NCBI RefSeq assembly: GCF_028657195.3
Contig: NZ_JANCPR020000001.1
Location: 62,001 to 126,000 of the forward strand
From: Streptomyces iconiensis
Lineage (GTDB): Bacteria; Actinomycetota; Actinomycetes; Streptomycetales; Streptomycetaceae
Direction of reading: 5' to 3'
DNA: 64,000 bases
Under the pieces are notes generated by a model that was not told where the DNA came from, did not search any database, and saw nothing but the letters and a program-made list of their open reading frames with translations. A program made the translations under genes and the position numbers. Each line of letters opens with the position of its first letter. The first letter of the stretch is position 1. Below, piece by piece: positions 7,577 to 17,804 of this stretch.

Positions 7577-9253
7577 ATGCGGGCCTCTCTCAGCGCGACC
7601 CCGAACTGGATTCCCATGCATGCCGACACCGCGCACAACCAGGTGACCCAGGCCGCCCAGGCCCAGGCCCGGGCTTCGGCTCAGGGTGGGGGCCAGGGGC
7701 AGAGCCAGACCCAGGCTCAGGCGCAGGCCAGTGGGCGGGTTGTGAAGCAGCGGGGGCGGTGGGGGGTTCTGGCGATCCTTTCGGTGAGCCTGTTGCTGAT
7801 CGCGATGGACACCACGATCCTCAACGTCGCGTTCCCCTCCCTCGTCGCCGATCTCCAGCCCAGCGCCGTACAGCAGTTGTGGATCATTGACATCTACGCG
7901 CTCGCGCTCTCCGGTCTGCTGGTGACGGCAGGGGCGCTCGGGGACAAGTGGGGGCGTAAGCGGCTGCTGCTGTTCGGGTTCGGCGTCTTCGCGGTTGCCT
8001 CTTTGCTGGCGGTGGCGGCCACCTCCTCGTGGCAGGTGATCGCCGCTCGTGCGCTGCTGGGTGCCGGTGGGGCCGCGATCATGCCGGCGACCCTGTCGAT
8101 ACTCCGGCACGTGTTCACCGACGCCAGGGAGCGTGCGTTCGCGTACTCCGTGTGGGCCGCGGTGCTCGGCGGCGGCATGGCGCTCGGGCCCGTGGTGGGC
8201 GGGCTGTTGGTGGAGCGGCAGGGGTGGCACTCCGCGTTCCTGCTGAACGTTCCGGTCGCGCTCGCCGTCATCGCCGTCGGCGCGAAGATGCTGCCGGAGT
8301 CCCGGGAGCCGCGTGAGGGGGGCTGGGACTGGTGGGGCGTCGCGCAGTCCATGGCCGGAATGTTCGCTCTCGTGGGCGGCATCAAACAGCTCGGCAAAGG
8401 CGGGCCCGCAGATCCGGTGGCCTGGGCGCTGCTGGCGGTCGCCGCGGTCGTGCTCACCGTCTTCGTGCGCCGCCAGGCCCGGCTGCCCCAACCGCTGCTC
8501 CAGGTGCGGCTGTTCACCAACCGGTCGTTCAGCATCGCCGCCGCCTCGATCTTCCTCGGCATGATCGCGATGGGTGCTGCGCTGTTCCTGATCACGCAGT
8601 GGTTCCAGTACGGGCAGGGGTACAGCCCGTTGGAGGCCGGTGTCCGGCTGATGCCGGCGCCGCTCGGGCTGGTGGCCACCTCGTTGGTGACGCCGACGCT
8701 GATGCACCGGCTCCCCATACGGCACGTGCTCGGCGGGGGACTGGTGCTGATGGCGGGCGGGCTGGCGGTCCCGTGGTTCTTCGAGCGCTCCGGGTCCCTC
8801 AGTTACGCCGCCGTCGCCCTCTCGCTCGCCGTCATCGGCTGCGGCGTCGGCATCGCCACCACCGCGGCGTCGGTGACGCTGATGGCCTCGGCGCCCGCAC
8901 GCGATGTCAGCGGCGCCGCCGCGATCGACGAGACCAGCTACGAACTGGGGGCCGCCATGGGCGTCGCCGTACTCGGCAGCCTGGCCTCGGCGCTGTACCG
9001 CACGAACCTGCCTGACCTCGGCCTGGGCGGTTCAGACACGGCGGGCGTACGGGACTCCATAGGCGAGGCCGCCCATGTCGCGGGCGAGATCGGCGGCTCC
9101 GGAGGAACGGTGCTGCTCGGGCAGGTGTCCAGCGCGTTCACCTCGGGCATGACGCCGACGTTCCTGATCTCGGCGGCCCTGCCACTGGCCGCCGCCGCGC
9201 TGGCCTGGGCCCTGGTCCCCCACGACCTGCGGCCCACCGAGAACTCGCACTGA
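7577..9253 (+). CDS. MFS drug-type efflux transporter (DHA2, 14-TM)
   Basis: 558-residue major facilitator of the 14-helix QacA/EmrB type. Helix 1 contains AMDTTILNVAFPSL, a match to the DHA2 motif D1; GALGDKWGRKRLLL is the loop 2-3 motif A; helix 5 carries the GPVVGGLLV antiporter motif C. Proton-driven export of a lipophilic compound is the family role; the substrate cannot be read. The start ATG 7577 is chosen because AGAGG lies five bases upstream; ATG 7616 is in frame but has no ribosome site. The first ~45 residues form a Gln/Ala-rich low-complexity tail (QAQAQASG) before helix 1. It stands alone, with no TetR or MarR neighbour. Confidence 0.87.
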   Translation: MRASLSATPNWIPMHADTAHNQVTQAAQAQARASAQGGGQGQSQTQAQAQASGRVVKQRGRWGVLAILSVSLLLIAMDTTILNVAFPSLVADLQPSAVQQLWIIDIYALALSGLLVTAGALGDKWGRKRLLLFGFGVFAVASLLAVAATSSWQVIAARALLGAGGAAIMPATLSILRHVFTDARERAFAYSVWAAVLGGGMALGPVVGGLLVERQGWHSAFLLNVPVALAVIAVGAKMLPESREPREGGWDWWGVAQSMAGMFALVGGIKQLGKGGPADPVAWALLAVAAVVLTVFVRRQARLPQPLLQVRLFTNRSFSIAAASIFLGMIAMGAALFLITQWFQYGQGYSPLEAGVRLMPAPLGLVATSLVTPTLMHRLPIRHVLGGGLVLMAGGLAVPWFFERSGSLSYAAVALSLAVIGCGVGIATTAASVTLMASAPARDVSGAAAIDETSYELGAAMGVAVLGSLASALYRTNLPDLGLGGSDTAGVRDSIGEAAHVAGEIGGSGGTVLLGQVSSAFTSGMTPTFLISAALPLAAAALAWALVPHDLRPTENSH

Positions 9254-9784
9254 CCTGAGCCGACGAGTACGTGCACTGACCGGAGCCGACGAGTACGCCC
9301 ACCACTGGCGGGCGCCATCAAGGACGGGCGCCATCAAGGACGGGCGCCATCAAGGACGGGCGCCATCAAGTACGCGTACTGGCGAGCACAGCCCCAGTGG
9401 GTCAGGGCCTGGTGGGTCAGGGCCGGTCGCTCAGGGCCCTGGTCGTCCGGCCCTCGATGGGTCCGGCCCCTGCGGATCCGGGCCCACACCGGCGAGCCCC
9501 CCACGGAAGCCCCGCATGACGAAGGCGCCGTGCGTGACGAGGGCCCCGTGCACGACGAGGCCCCCACACGACGAAGGCGCCCCGCACGACGCAGGCGTCC
9601 CGCACGACGAAGGCCCCGTCTCCACCCCTGGGGAAGGGGCGGAGGCGGGGCCTCCGTGGTGTCTGTAGTGCGCCGCACCCGCGTGGCGAACGCAGGCCGC
9701 GTGCGGCGCTGTCTCTCAAGCGGTGGCTCGGTGGGGGCGGAGTAGAGAGGGCCCGCCGGGTCTACCGAGCCGGTGTGGAGAAGG
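9254..9784. repeat. Intergenic region with 16-bp tandem repeats and other direct repeats
   Basis: No gene is supported. Just after the MFS stop the phrase GAGCCGACGAGTACG occurs twice. From about 9307 the 16-bp unit GGGCGCCATCAAGGAC is repeated about four times almost perfectly. GGTCAGGGCC-type repeats follow (9400-9440), then several degenerate CGCACGACGAAGGC units (about 9510-9620). A strong hairpin at 9611-9653 is listed separately. Confidence 0.7.
9611..9653 (-). terminator. Hairpin, likely rpsT terminator
   Basis: Arms AGGCCCCGTCTCC and GGAGGCGGGGCCT pair over 13 bases with one G-U-type position. It lies about 130 bases beyond the rpsT stop on the minus strand, and on the plus strand about 360 bases past the MFS gene, so it may act in both directions. 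Confidence 0.45.
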
Positions 9785-10051
9785 TCAGCCCTTGAGGGTG
9801 CCGACGTGCTTGGCCAGCGCGGCCTTCTTGTTGGCGGCGTTGTTCTTGTGCAGGACGCCCTTGCTGGCGGCCTTGTCGAGCTTCTTGACGGCGACCTTCT
9901 GGGCCTCGGCGGCCTTGGCGGCGTCGCCGGTGGCGACGGCCTCGCGGGTGCGACGGATCGCGGTCTTCAGCTCGGACTTGACCGCCTTGTTGCGCTGGCG
10001 CGACTTCTCGTTGGTCTTGATCCGCTTGATCTGGGACTTGATGTTCGCCAC
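9785..10051 (-). CDS. rpsT: 30S ribosomal protein S20
   Basis: 88-residue basic protein whose N-terminus (M)[16 protein letters not shown] is the classic S20 sequence; it binds 16S rRNA early in 30S assembly. The start is GTG 10051, preceded by AAAGG at a suitable distance. Ala/Lys-rich helices fill the rest ([17 protein letters not shown]). It is divergent from lepA (222 bp between starts), the usual Streptomyces arrangement. The very long open frame that extends it upstream on the minus strand is only the shadow of lepA. Confidence 0.97.
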   Translation of the reverse strand: MANIKSQIKRIKTNEKSRQRNKAVKSELKTAIRRTREAVATGDAAKAAEAQKVAVKKLDKAASKGVLHKNNAANKKAALAKHVGTLKG

Positions 10052-10273
10052 GAATGAGCCTTTACGGTTCGGGGTTTTCGTATCAGTGCCAGAAGGCACA
10101 GTCGCCCAGGCTACCAGCCGGGCTCCGGCCCCTCCCAATCCGGCCAGTGCCCCGCGCGCATGGGACCATGGAGCCCGGCGACCCCCGCCGGCACACCCTC
10201 CGCAGCACCACGAGAGAACCAGCCGACCCAGCCGACCGACCCATCCGACAGGCCAGACCCGACAGGACACTGC

Positions 10274-12142
10274 GTGCCCGCGACCCCAACGAACGCGCCG
10301 GAGCCGAGCCGTACCGACCCGGCGCTGATCCGTAACTTCTGCATCATCGCGCACATCGACCACGGCAAGTCCACGCTTGCCGACCGGATGCTTCAGCTGA
10401 CCGGCGTCGTGGACAAGCGGCAGATGCGCGCGCAGTACCTCGACCGCATGGACATCGAGCGCGAGCGGGGGATCACGATCAAGTCCCAGGCCGTGCGCAT
10501 GCCCTGGTCGCCCACCGGGGACTCCTCGACGCCCCGCATCCTCAACATGATCGACACCCCCGGGCACGTGGACTTCACCTATGAGGTCTCGCGCTCGCTG
10601 GCGGCCTGTGAGGGCTGCATCCTGCTGGTGGACGCGGCCCAGGGCATAGAGGCGCAGACCCTCGCCAACCTCTATCTGGCGATGGAGCACGACCTCACGA
10701 TCATCCCCGTGCTCAACAAGATCGACCTGCCCGCCGCGCAGCCCGAGAAGTTCGCGGCCGAGCTGGCGCACCTCATCGGCTGCGAGCTGGAGGACGTGCT
10801 GAAGGTCTCGGCGAAGACCGGCGAGGGCGTACGGGAGCTGCTGGACGAGGTCGTGCGCCTGGTCACCCCGCCCACGGGCGCGGCGGACGCACCGGCCCGC
10901 GCGATGATCTTCGACTCGGTCTACGACGCCTACCGCGGCGTGGTGACGTATGTGAAGGTCGTCGACGGCATGCTCAGCAAGCGCGAGCGCATCCGCATGA
11001 TGTCGACCGGCGCGACCCACGAGCTGCTGGAGATCGGCGCGAGCTGCCCGGAGATGACGCCGGCCGACGGGCTCGGAGTCGGCGAGGTCGGCTATCTGAT
11101 CACCGGCGTGAAGGACGTGCGGCAGTCCAAGGTGGGTGACACCGTCACACTGCTCTCCAAGGGAGCGGACAAGGCGCTGCCCGGGTACAAGGACCCCAAG
11201 CCGATGGTCTTCTCGGGGCTGTATCCGCTGGACGGTTCCGACTATCCGCTGTTGCGCGACGCGCTGGACAAGCTGCTGCTCAACGACGCCGCGCTGACGT
11301 ACGAGCCGGAGACGTCGGCGGCGCTGGGCTTCGGTTTCCGTGTGGGCTTCCTCGGGCTGCTGCACCTGGAGGTCATCAGGGAGCGCCTGGAGCGCGAGTT
11401 CGGGCTCGACCTGATCGCGACGGCGCCGAACGTCGTCTACCGCGTGGACATGGAGGACGGCAGCGAGCACGTCGTCACCAACCCCAGCGAGTTCCCGACG
11501 GGGAAGATCGACCAGGTGCACGAGCCGATCGTGCGCGCGACGCTGCTCGCCCCCAGCGAGTTCATCGGCGCGATCATGGAGCTGTGCCAGACGCGCCGCG
11601 GCAGCCTCCAGGGCATGGACTACCTCTCCGAGGACCGCGTCGAGCTGCGCTACACGCTGCCGCTGGCCGAGATCGTCTTCGACTTCTTCGACGCGCTGAA
11701 GTCCAAGACCCGTGGCTACGCCTCGCTCGACTACGAGCCGAAGGGTGAGCAGTCGGCCGATCTCGTCAAGGTCGACATCCTGCTCCAGGGCGAGAAGGTG
11801 GACGCGTTCTCCGCGATCGTCCACAAGGACAAGGCGTACGCGTACGGCACCAAGATGGTCAACAAGCTGCGTGAGCTGATCCCCAGGCAGCAGTACGAGG
11901 TGCCCATCCAGGCCGCCATCGGCGCCCGCATCATCGCCCGCGAGACCATTCGCGCCATCCGCAAGGACGTCCTCGCCAAGTGCTACGGCGGCGACATCTC
12001 CCGTAAGCGCAAGCTGCTGGAGAAGCAGAAGGAGGGCAAGAAGCGGATGAAGGTCGTGGGGCGCGTGGAGGTGCCGCAGGAGGCGTTCATCGCCGCGCTC
12101 TCCTCGGACGAGGGCGGCGGCGAGGCCAAGCCGAAGAAGTGA
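10274..12142 (+). CDS. lepA: Elongation factor 4 (LepA), ribosomal back-translocase GTPase
   Basis: 622-residue translational GTPase. The G1 loop is AHIDHGKST (about residues 21-29), switch II gives DTPGHVD and G4 gives NKID; an EF-G-like domain order follows (II, III, V) with the LepA-specific C-terminal domain ([15 protein letters not shown]). It acts on stalled or mistranslocated ribosomes at the membrane/cytosol. I chose GTG 10274 because the product then begins [19 protein letters not shown], as in other streptomycetes, with AGGAC upstream; the longer frame from 10160 has no ribosome site. The final codons and stop are partly repeated just downstream (GCCGAAGAAGT). Confidence 0.96.
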   Translation: MPATPTNAPEPSRTDPALIRNFCIIAHIDHGKSTLADRMLQLTGVVDKRQMRAQYLDRMDIERERGITIKSQAVRMPWSPTGDSSTPRILNMIDTPGHVDFTYEVSRSLAACEGCILLVDAAQGIEAQTLANLYLAMEHDLTIIPVLNKIDLPAAQPEKFAAELAHLIGCELEDVLKVSAKTGEGVRELLDEVVRLVTPPTGAADAPARAMIFDSVYDAYRGVVTYVKVVDGMLSKRERIRMMSTGATHELLEIGASCPEMTPADGLGVGEVGYLITGVKDVRQSKVGDTVTLLSKGADKALPGYKDPKPMVFSGLYPLDGSDYPLLRDALDKLLLNDAALTYEPETSAALGFGFRVGFLGLLHLEVIRERLEREFGLDLIATAPNVVYRVDMEDGSEHVVTNPSEFPTGKIDQVHEPIVRATLLAPSEFIGAIMELCQTRRGSLQGMDYLSEDRVELRYTLPLAEIVFDFFDALKSKTRGYASLDYEPKGEQSADLVKVDILLQGEKVDAFSAIVHKDKAYAYGTKMVNKLRELIPRQQYEVPIQAAIGARIIARETIRAIRKDVLAKCYGGDISRKRKLLEKQKEGKKRMKVVGRVEVPQEAFIAALSSDEGGGEAKPKK

Positions 12143-12198
12143 GTGCCGCATGGCCGAAGAAGTAGGTGCCTCTTCGGCGCCCCGCGCTTCGGTGAGCG

Positions 12199-12227
12199 GC
12201 GGCACGGAAGGTCGCATTCCGTGCCGC
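12199..12227 (+). terminator. lepA terminator hairpin
   Basis: GCGGCACGGAA and TTCCGTGCCGC form a perfect 11-bp stem around a 7-base loop, 57 bases after the lepA stop. There is no T-run, as is common in streptomycetes. Confidence 0.6.
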
Positions 12228-12293
12228 GTGGGGCCACTGGGGCGTCCGCGCGCCGGTCCCTTCACCGGTGCCGACAGCCCCGCTACGTAGTGC

Positions 12294-12323
12294 CCGCAGC
12301 CCCCTTACGTAAGGGGGCTGCGG
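12294..12323. terminator. Perfect 30-bp palindrome, second terminator or operator before the CoA-ligase
   Basis: The arm CCGCAGCCCCCTTAC is followed immediately by its exact complement, giving a 30-bp palindrome with no spacer, then CCTTTAG. As RNA it is a very stable hairpin, most simply a terminator between lepA and the ligase; as DNA it could also bind a dimeric regulator, since the ligase promoter must lie in the next 70 bases. Confidence 0.55.
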
Positions 12324-12393
12324 CCTTTAGTCTGATCACTGCTCAGTAGTTACTCGTGAGTCAACAAGCAGGATGCGGGCCCCGGAGGATGTC

Positions 12394-14319
<1,926 letters not shown>

Positions 14320-14362
14320 CGCTCCGCCGGGCGTGTGCGTGCCGCTGCCTGTGCGTCGGCGG

Positions 14363-14404
14363 GTGCGGAGCCGCACATGTGTAGAACCCCGTGCCCTGTC
14401 GGGG
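14363..14404. terminator. Hairpins between convergent genes
   Basis: GTGCGG-AG-CCGCAC (14363-14376) and CCCCG-N8-CGGGG (14387-14404) lie between the ligase stop and the response regulator stop, and probably end transcription from both sides. Confidence 0.4.
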
Positions 14405-14406
14405 CT

Positions 14407-14997
14407 TCAGGACTGCATCTCCCGTAGTGAGCGCACCAGTTCGGCCACGTCCCTCGCCAGGCCGGCCGTGTCGGGAGAGCCGTCGTCCAGGCGGCTCTCC
14501 ACGGCCTCCAGGCGCCGCACGAAGTCGCCAAGACGGTGCTGCTCGTGATCGAGCAGCTCTCTCAACTGCTGGTTCTTCCGGTGCAGTTCGAGGAAGACGG
14601 CGACCTTGGTGCGCAGAACCCACGGGTCGAACGGTTTGGTCAGGTAGTCGACAGCGCCGGTCGCGTAGCCGCGGAACGCGTATCCCGCGTCGTACGCCGT
14701 CTCGGCTCCCGTGAGGAAGATGATCGGGATGTCCTTGGTCTGGTCGAGCCGCTTGATGTGCGCGGCGGTCTCGAACCCGTCCATGCCCGGCATCAGCACG
14801 TCGAGCAGCACCACGGCGAACTCCTGCCGCAGCAGCGCCTTCATCGCCTCCTCGCCCGAGCCGGCGCGCACCAGCGGCACCTGGAGCGCGGAGAGGACCG
14901 CTTCGAGCGCGACGAGGTTGTCCTCCATGTCGTCGACCAGGAGGATGCTCGCTTCGTGGTGTCCTGCGGAGGGACGCGCCGAGGTAACCGTGGTCAT
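14407..14997 (-). CDS. Receiver-only response regulator with C-terminal coiled coil
   Basis: 196 residues. An N-terminal CheY-like receiver shows the acidic pair LLVDDMEDN, the phospho-acceptor Asp in VVLLDVLMPGMDGF, the T/S switch in IIFLTGAE and the Lys in YLTKPFD. No DNA-binding or enzymatic output domain follows; instead about 60 residues (LELHRKNQQLRELLDHEQH onward) look like a coiled coil. It probably acts by protein-protein contact, perhaps as an intermediate phosphate carrier or anti-sigma partner. Its ATG 14997 overlaps the TGA of the upstream hybrid kinase (TGATG), so the two are translated together. Confidence 0.88.
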   Translation of the reverse strand: MTTVTSARPSAGHHEASILLVDDMEDNLVALEAVLSALQVPLVRAGSGEEAMKALLRQEFAVVLLDVLMPGMDGFETAAHIKRLDQTKDIPIIFLTGAETAYDAGYAFRGYATGAVDYLTKPFDPWVLRTKVAVFLELHRKNQQLRELLDHEQHRLGDFVRRLEAVESRLDDGSPDTAGLARDVAELVRSLREMQS

Positions 14998-17657
14998 CAC
15001 TGCCTCGCAGAAGGTTGCGGATCGAGCAGGGCGAGCACGGTACTCAGCAACAGGTCGATGTCAACAGGCTTGGGAACGTACGCCGAAGCGCCCGAGGCCA
15101 GCGACTGCTGATCGTCGCCCGGCATCGCCTGCGCCGTCAGCGCGACCACGGGGAGCCCGGCCAGGCGCGGGTCGCGGCGGAGCCTGCGTAGCGTCTCGTA
15201 GCCGTCCAGTTCCGGCATCATGATGTCCATCAGCACCAGATCAGCGCCCTCCTCGGCGAGCTTGGTCAGACCCTCGCAACCGTTCTCCGCGTACCGCACG
15301 GACATGCCGACACGGCCCAGCACGTGCGTCAGCGCGAAGACGTTGCGGATGTCGTCGTCGACGATCAGCACCCGTACGCCGGGCAGCACTTCAGCGGCGC
15401 GGCCCCGCTGCCAGGGCGCCAGACTGGGCGGTGGCGCCGCGCGGTCGGCCGGGGTTTCGGTGAGGTCCTTCAGCGGCTGGTGCCGCGCCCCGGCCCCGGT
15501 GTGACCGCCGGCGACGGACTCCACCGCGCGGCCCTGCCCCTCACCGAGCCCCACCGGCAGGGTGAGCGTGAAGTGGCTCCCCTGTCCCTCCGTGCTCTCC
15601 ACGCGGATACGGCCGCCGAGCAGAGAAGCGATCTCCTGGCTGATGGACAGCCCGAGACCCGTGCCGCCGAACGTACGGTGCGTGGAGCCGTCACCCTGCT
15701 GGAACGCCTCGAAGATCCGGCTCAGGCGGTCGGGCGCGATGCCCGTACCGGTGTCGGAGACGGTGAAGTCCACCGCTGTCCTACCGTCCTCGGCCACCGG
15801 GGCCACCCGCAGTTCGATCCGTCCCTCCGCGGTGAACTTGAACGCGTTGGACAGCAGATTGCGCAGCACCTGCTGGACCCTGCGCTCGTCGGTGAACAGC
15901 TCCCGCGGGGTGGCGTCCGCGACGTGCACGGTGAAGCCGATGCCCCGGTCGGAGGCGAGCGGGCGGAACGTGTCGTGCACATAGGTCAGCAGCTTCAGCA
16001 GCGCCAGCCGCTGCGGGCGCACCGCCATCCGGCCGGCCTCGACGGTGGACAGGTCCAGTACGTCGTTGATGAGCTGGAGCAGATCGGTTCCCGAGCGGTG
16101 GATCGTCTGCGCGAACCTGACCTCCTCGTCGGAGAGGTTCCCCGACTCGTTGTCGGCGAGCAACTGCGCCAGTACGAGCAGGGAGTTGAGCGGCGTACGC
16201 AGCTCGTGCGACATGTTCGCCAGGAACTGCGTCTTGTACTCGGAGGACGCCGTGAGCAGCGCCGCCTTCTCCGACAGCTCGGTGTTGGCCCTGATGGTGT
16301 GCAGAGCCACCCCCATGGTGTGCATGAACTGGTCGAAGAACGCCAGATGGATGTCGCTGAACGGGCTGAAGGAGGCCAGCTCCAGCACTCCCAGGACCTG
16401 GTCCTCGTACAGCACGGGAAGGATCACCACACACGCGGGCGGTGCGGCGCCCAGCCCCGAGGCGATGGGCACATAGCCGGGCGGTACGTCCGTGAGCAGT
16501 AACCGCCGCTTCTGCGCCGCCACTTGCGCGACCAGGCCCTGGGCGGGCGAGCCAGGAGTGAGCGAGGCGGGGCTGTCCAGGGCCGCGGTACCGAAGCCGG
16601 CGACGTAGGACAGACCCGAGGTGTCGTACGACGGGGTCACAGGAGAGACGCCCTGGGCGTAGGCGGGCACGCCGGTGAGGAAGAGCGCGCCGTACTGCGC
16701 GCCGACCAGCGGGGGCAGCTCGTGCATGATCAGCTCCGCCACCTCCCTGATGTCGCGGCGGCCCTGCATCAGCGCTGCGAGGCGCGTCAGGTTCGACTCC
16801 AGCCACTCCTTGGCCCGGGTCGTCTCCCGCAGGTCGGAGACCATCTGGTTGACCGCCTCCGCCGCGTCCCGCCAACTGCCCGACAGGTTGCTCAGCGAGG
16901 TGTGCGGCGGCGCCGGACGTCCGTCGTCGCCCGCACCGCTGTCCTCCTCGGCGCCGGCGCGGGTCACCTCGCTCGTGAACAGCGCCAGTTGCCCCGTGAC
17001 CCGGTTGACGGTGCGGCCCAGGCGGCGCAGCTCGCCGCGGAGGGGACGGCGGCCGTCGTCCTGCTCGATGCGCTGCGACAGGTCACCGTCCGCCACGGCC
17101 GTGAGCACTCGCGTCGCCTCCACCACCGGGTAAGTGAGCGTGTCGATGAGGGAGTTGGCCGCGGCCACCGTGTCCGCCCACGCGCCCTGCCCCGGACTCG
17201 CCCTGACCCGCTCGTCGATCCGCCCGTGCCGCGCCACCTCACGCTGCACACGCAGCAGTTCGGAACCAAGGTGCTCGACGCGGGCCGCGAGCCGGTTGAC
17301 GGCCTCGGCCAGTACGGGGGCTTCGGCCGACCCGGGTGCCCCGGCCAGTACGGGCGCCTCGGCCGGCCCGGGTGTCCCGGCGAGCCCGGGTGTCCCGGCC
17401 GGTGCGGGGGCCTCGGCCGGCGTGCGGGCTGCGGCGAGGGCCTCGGTGGCGGCGCCGGAGTACGGGGAGCGGCCCTCGGCGTGAGGGGCGGCGCTCCTGG
17501 CGAGGGTGCCGCCCTCGGGGTCCGGGGCGCCAGGCGGGCCGGTGAGGAGGGGGACGCGGGCGCTGAAGTCTCCTTCGCACAGCGCCCATAGGGTCGTGAC
17601 CACAGATCTCAGCCCGGACGAGGGGATTCCGGAACTCCCGGAAGGGCCGCAGCTCAT
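14997..17657 (-). CDS. Soluble hybrid sensor histidine kinase (HAMP-GAF-HisKA-HATPase-REC)
   Basis: 886 residues with no membrane segment. Order: N-terminal HAMP-like stretch(es) (about 150-235), GAF sensor (about 300-460), HisKA with the phospho-His in FLANMSHELRTPLNS near 484, HATPase with N-box LRNLLSNAFKFT and G-boxes DTGTGIAP and GGTGLGLS (about 590-705), and a C-terminal receiver (VLIVDDDIRN, Asp in LVLMDIMMPELDGYE near 807). An Ala/Pro/Gly repeat (APVLAGAPGSAEAP-like, about residues 75-115) is inserted near the N-terminus. ATG 17657 has GGTGGGA upstream. It is co-transcribed with the receiver protein and divergent from a SpoIIE-type phosphatase; together they look like a cytosolic stress phosphorelay feeding partner-switching. 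The signal is unknown. Confidence 0.9.
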   Translation of the reverse strand: MSCGPSGSSGIPSSGLRSVVTTLWALCEGDFSARVPLLTGPPGAPDPEGGTLARSAAPHAEGRSPYSGAATEALAAARTPAEAPAPAGTPGLAGTPGPAEAPVLAGAPGSAEAPVLAEAVNRLAARVEHLGSELLRVQREVARHGRIDERVRASPGQGAWADTVAAANSLIDTLTYPVVEATRVLTAVADGDLSQRIEQDDGRRPLRGELRRLGRTVNRVTGQLALFTSEVTRAGAEEDSGAGDDGRPAPPHTSLSNLSGSWRDAAEAVNQMVSDLRETTRAKEWLESNLTRLAALMQGRRDIREVAELIMHELPPLVGAQYGALFLTGVPAYAQGVSPVTPSYDTSGLSYVAGFGTAALDSPASLTPGSPAQGLVAQVAAQKRRLLLTDVPPGYVPIASGLGAAPPACVVILPVLYEDQVLGVLELASFSPFSDIHLAFFDQFMHTMGVALHTIRANTELSEKAALLTASSEYKTQFLANMSHELRTPLNSLLVLAQLLADNESGNLSDEEVRFAQTIHRSGTDLLQLINDVLDLSTVEAGRMAVRPQRLALLKLLTYVHDTFRPLASDRGIGFTVHVADATPRELFTDERRVQQVLRNLLSNAFKFTAEGRIELRVAPVAEDGRTAVDFTVSDTGTGIAPDRLSRIFEAFQQGDGSTHRTFGGTGLGLSISQEIASLLGGRIRVESTEGQGSHFTLTLPVGLGEGQGRAVESVAGGHTGAGARHQPLKDLTETPADRAAPPPSLAPWQRGRAAEVLPGVRVLIVDDDIRNVFALTHVLGRVGMSVRYAENGCEGLTKLAEEGADLVLMDIMMPELDGYETLRRLRRDPRLAGLPVVALTAQAMPGDDQQSLASGASAYVPKPVDIDLLLSTVLALLDPQPSARQ

Positions 17658-17804
17658 GGCTCAATTCCCACCACTTCCGTGACTCGGTGCGTATGAGCGC
17701 GCCCAGTCTGTCACTCTTGCCCTACTGCGCTGAGCGCATTGACACAACTGCTGGGGCCGTGGTGGGACGGGGGAACCTCCCAACACCGGCCGGGGGAGGG
17801 CGCG

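Noticed and set aside
9785..12265. 826-codon minus-strand frame across lepA
   Set aside because: Only its last 88 codons are a real gene (rpsT); the rest mirrors lepA codons on the other strand, as is common at this GC content.
17739..17804. TTG 17739 as start of the SpoIIE-type phosphatase
   Set aside because: No ribosome site precedes it, while ATG 17805 has a strong GGGGGAGGG at the right distance.
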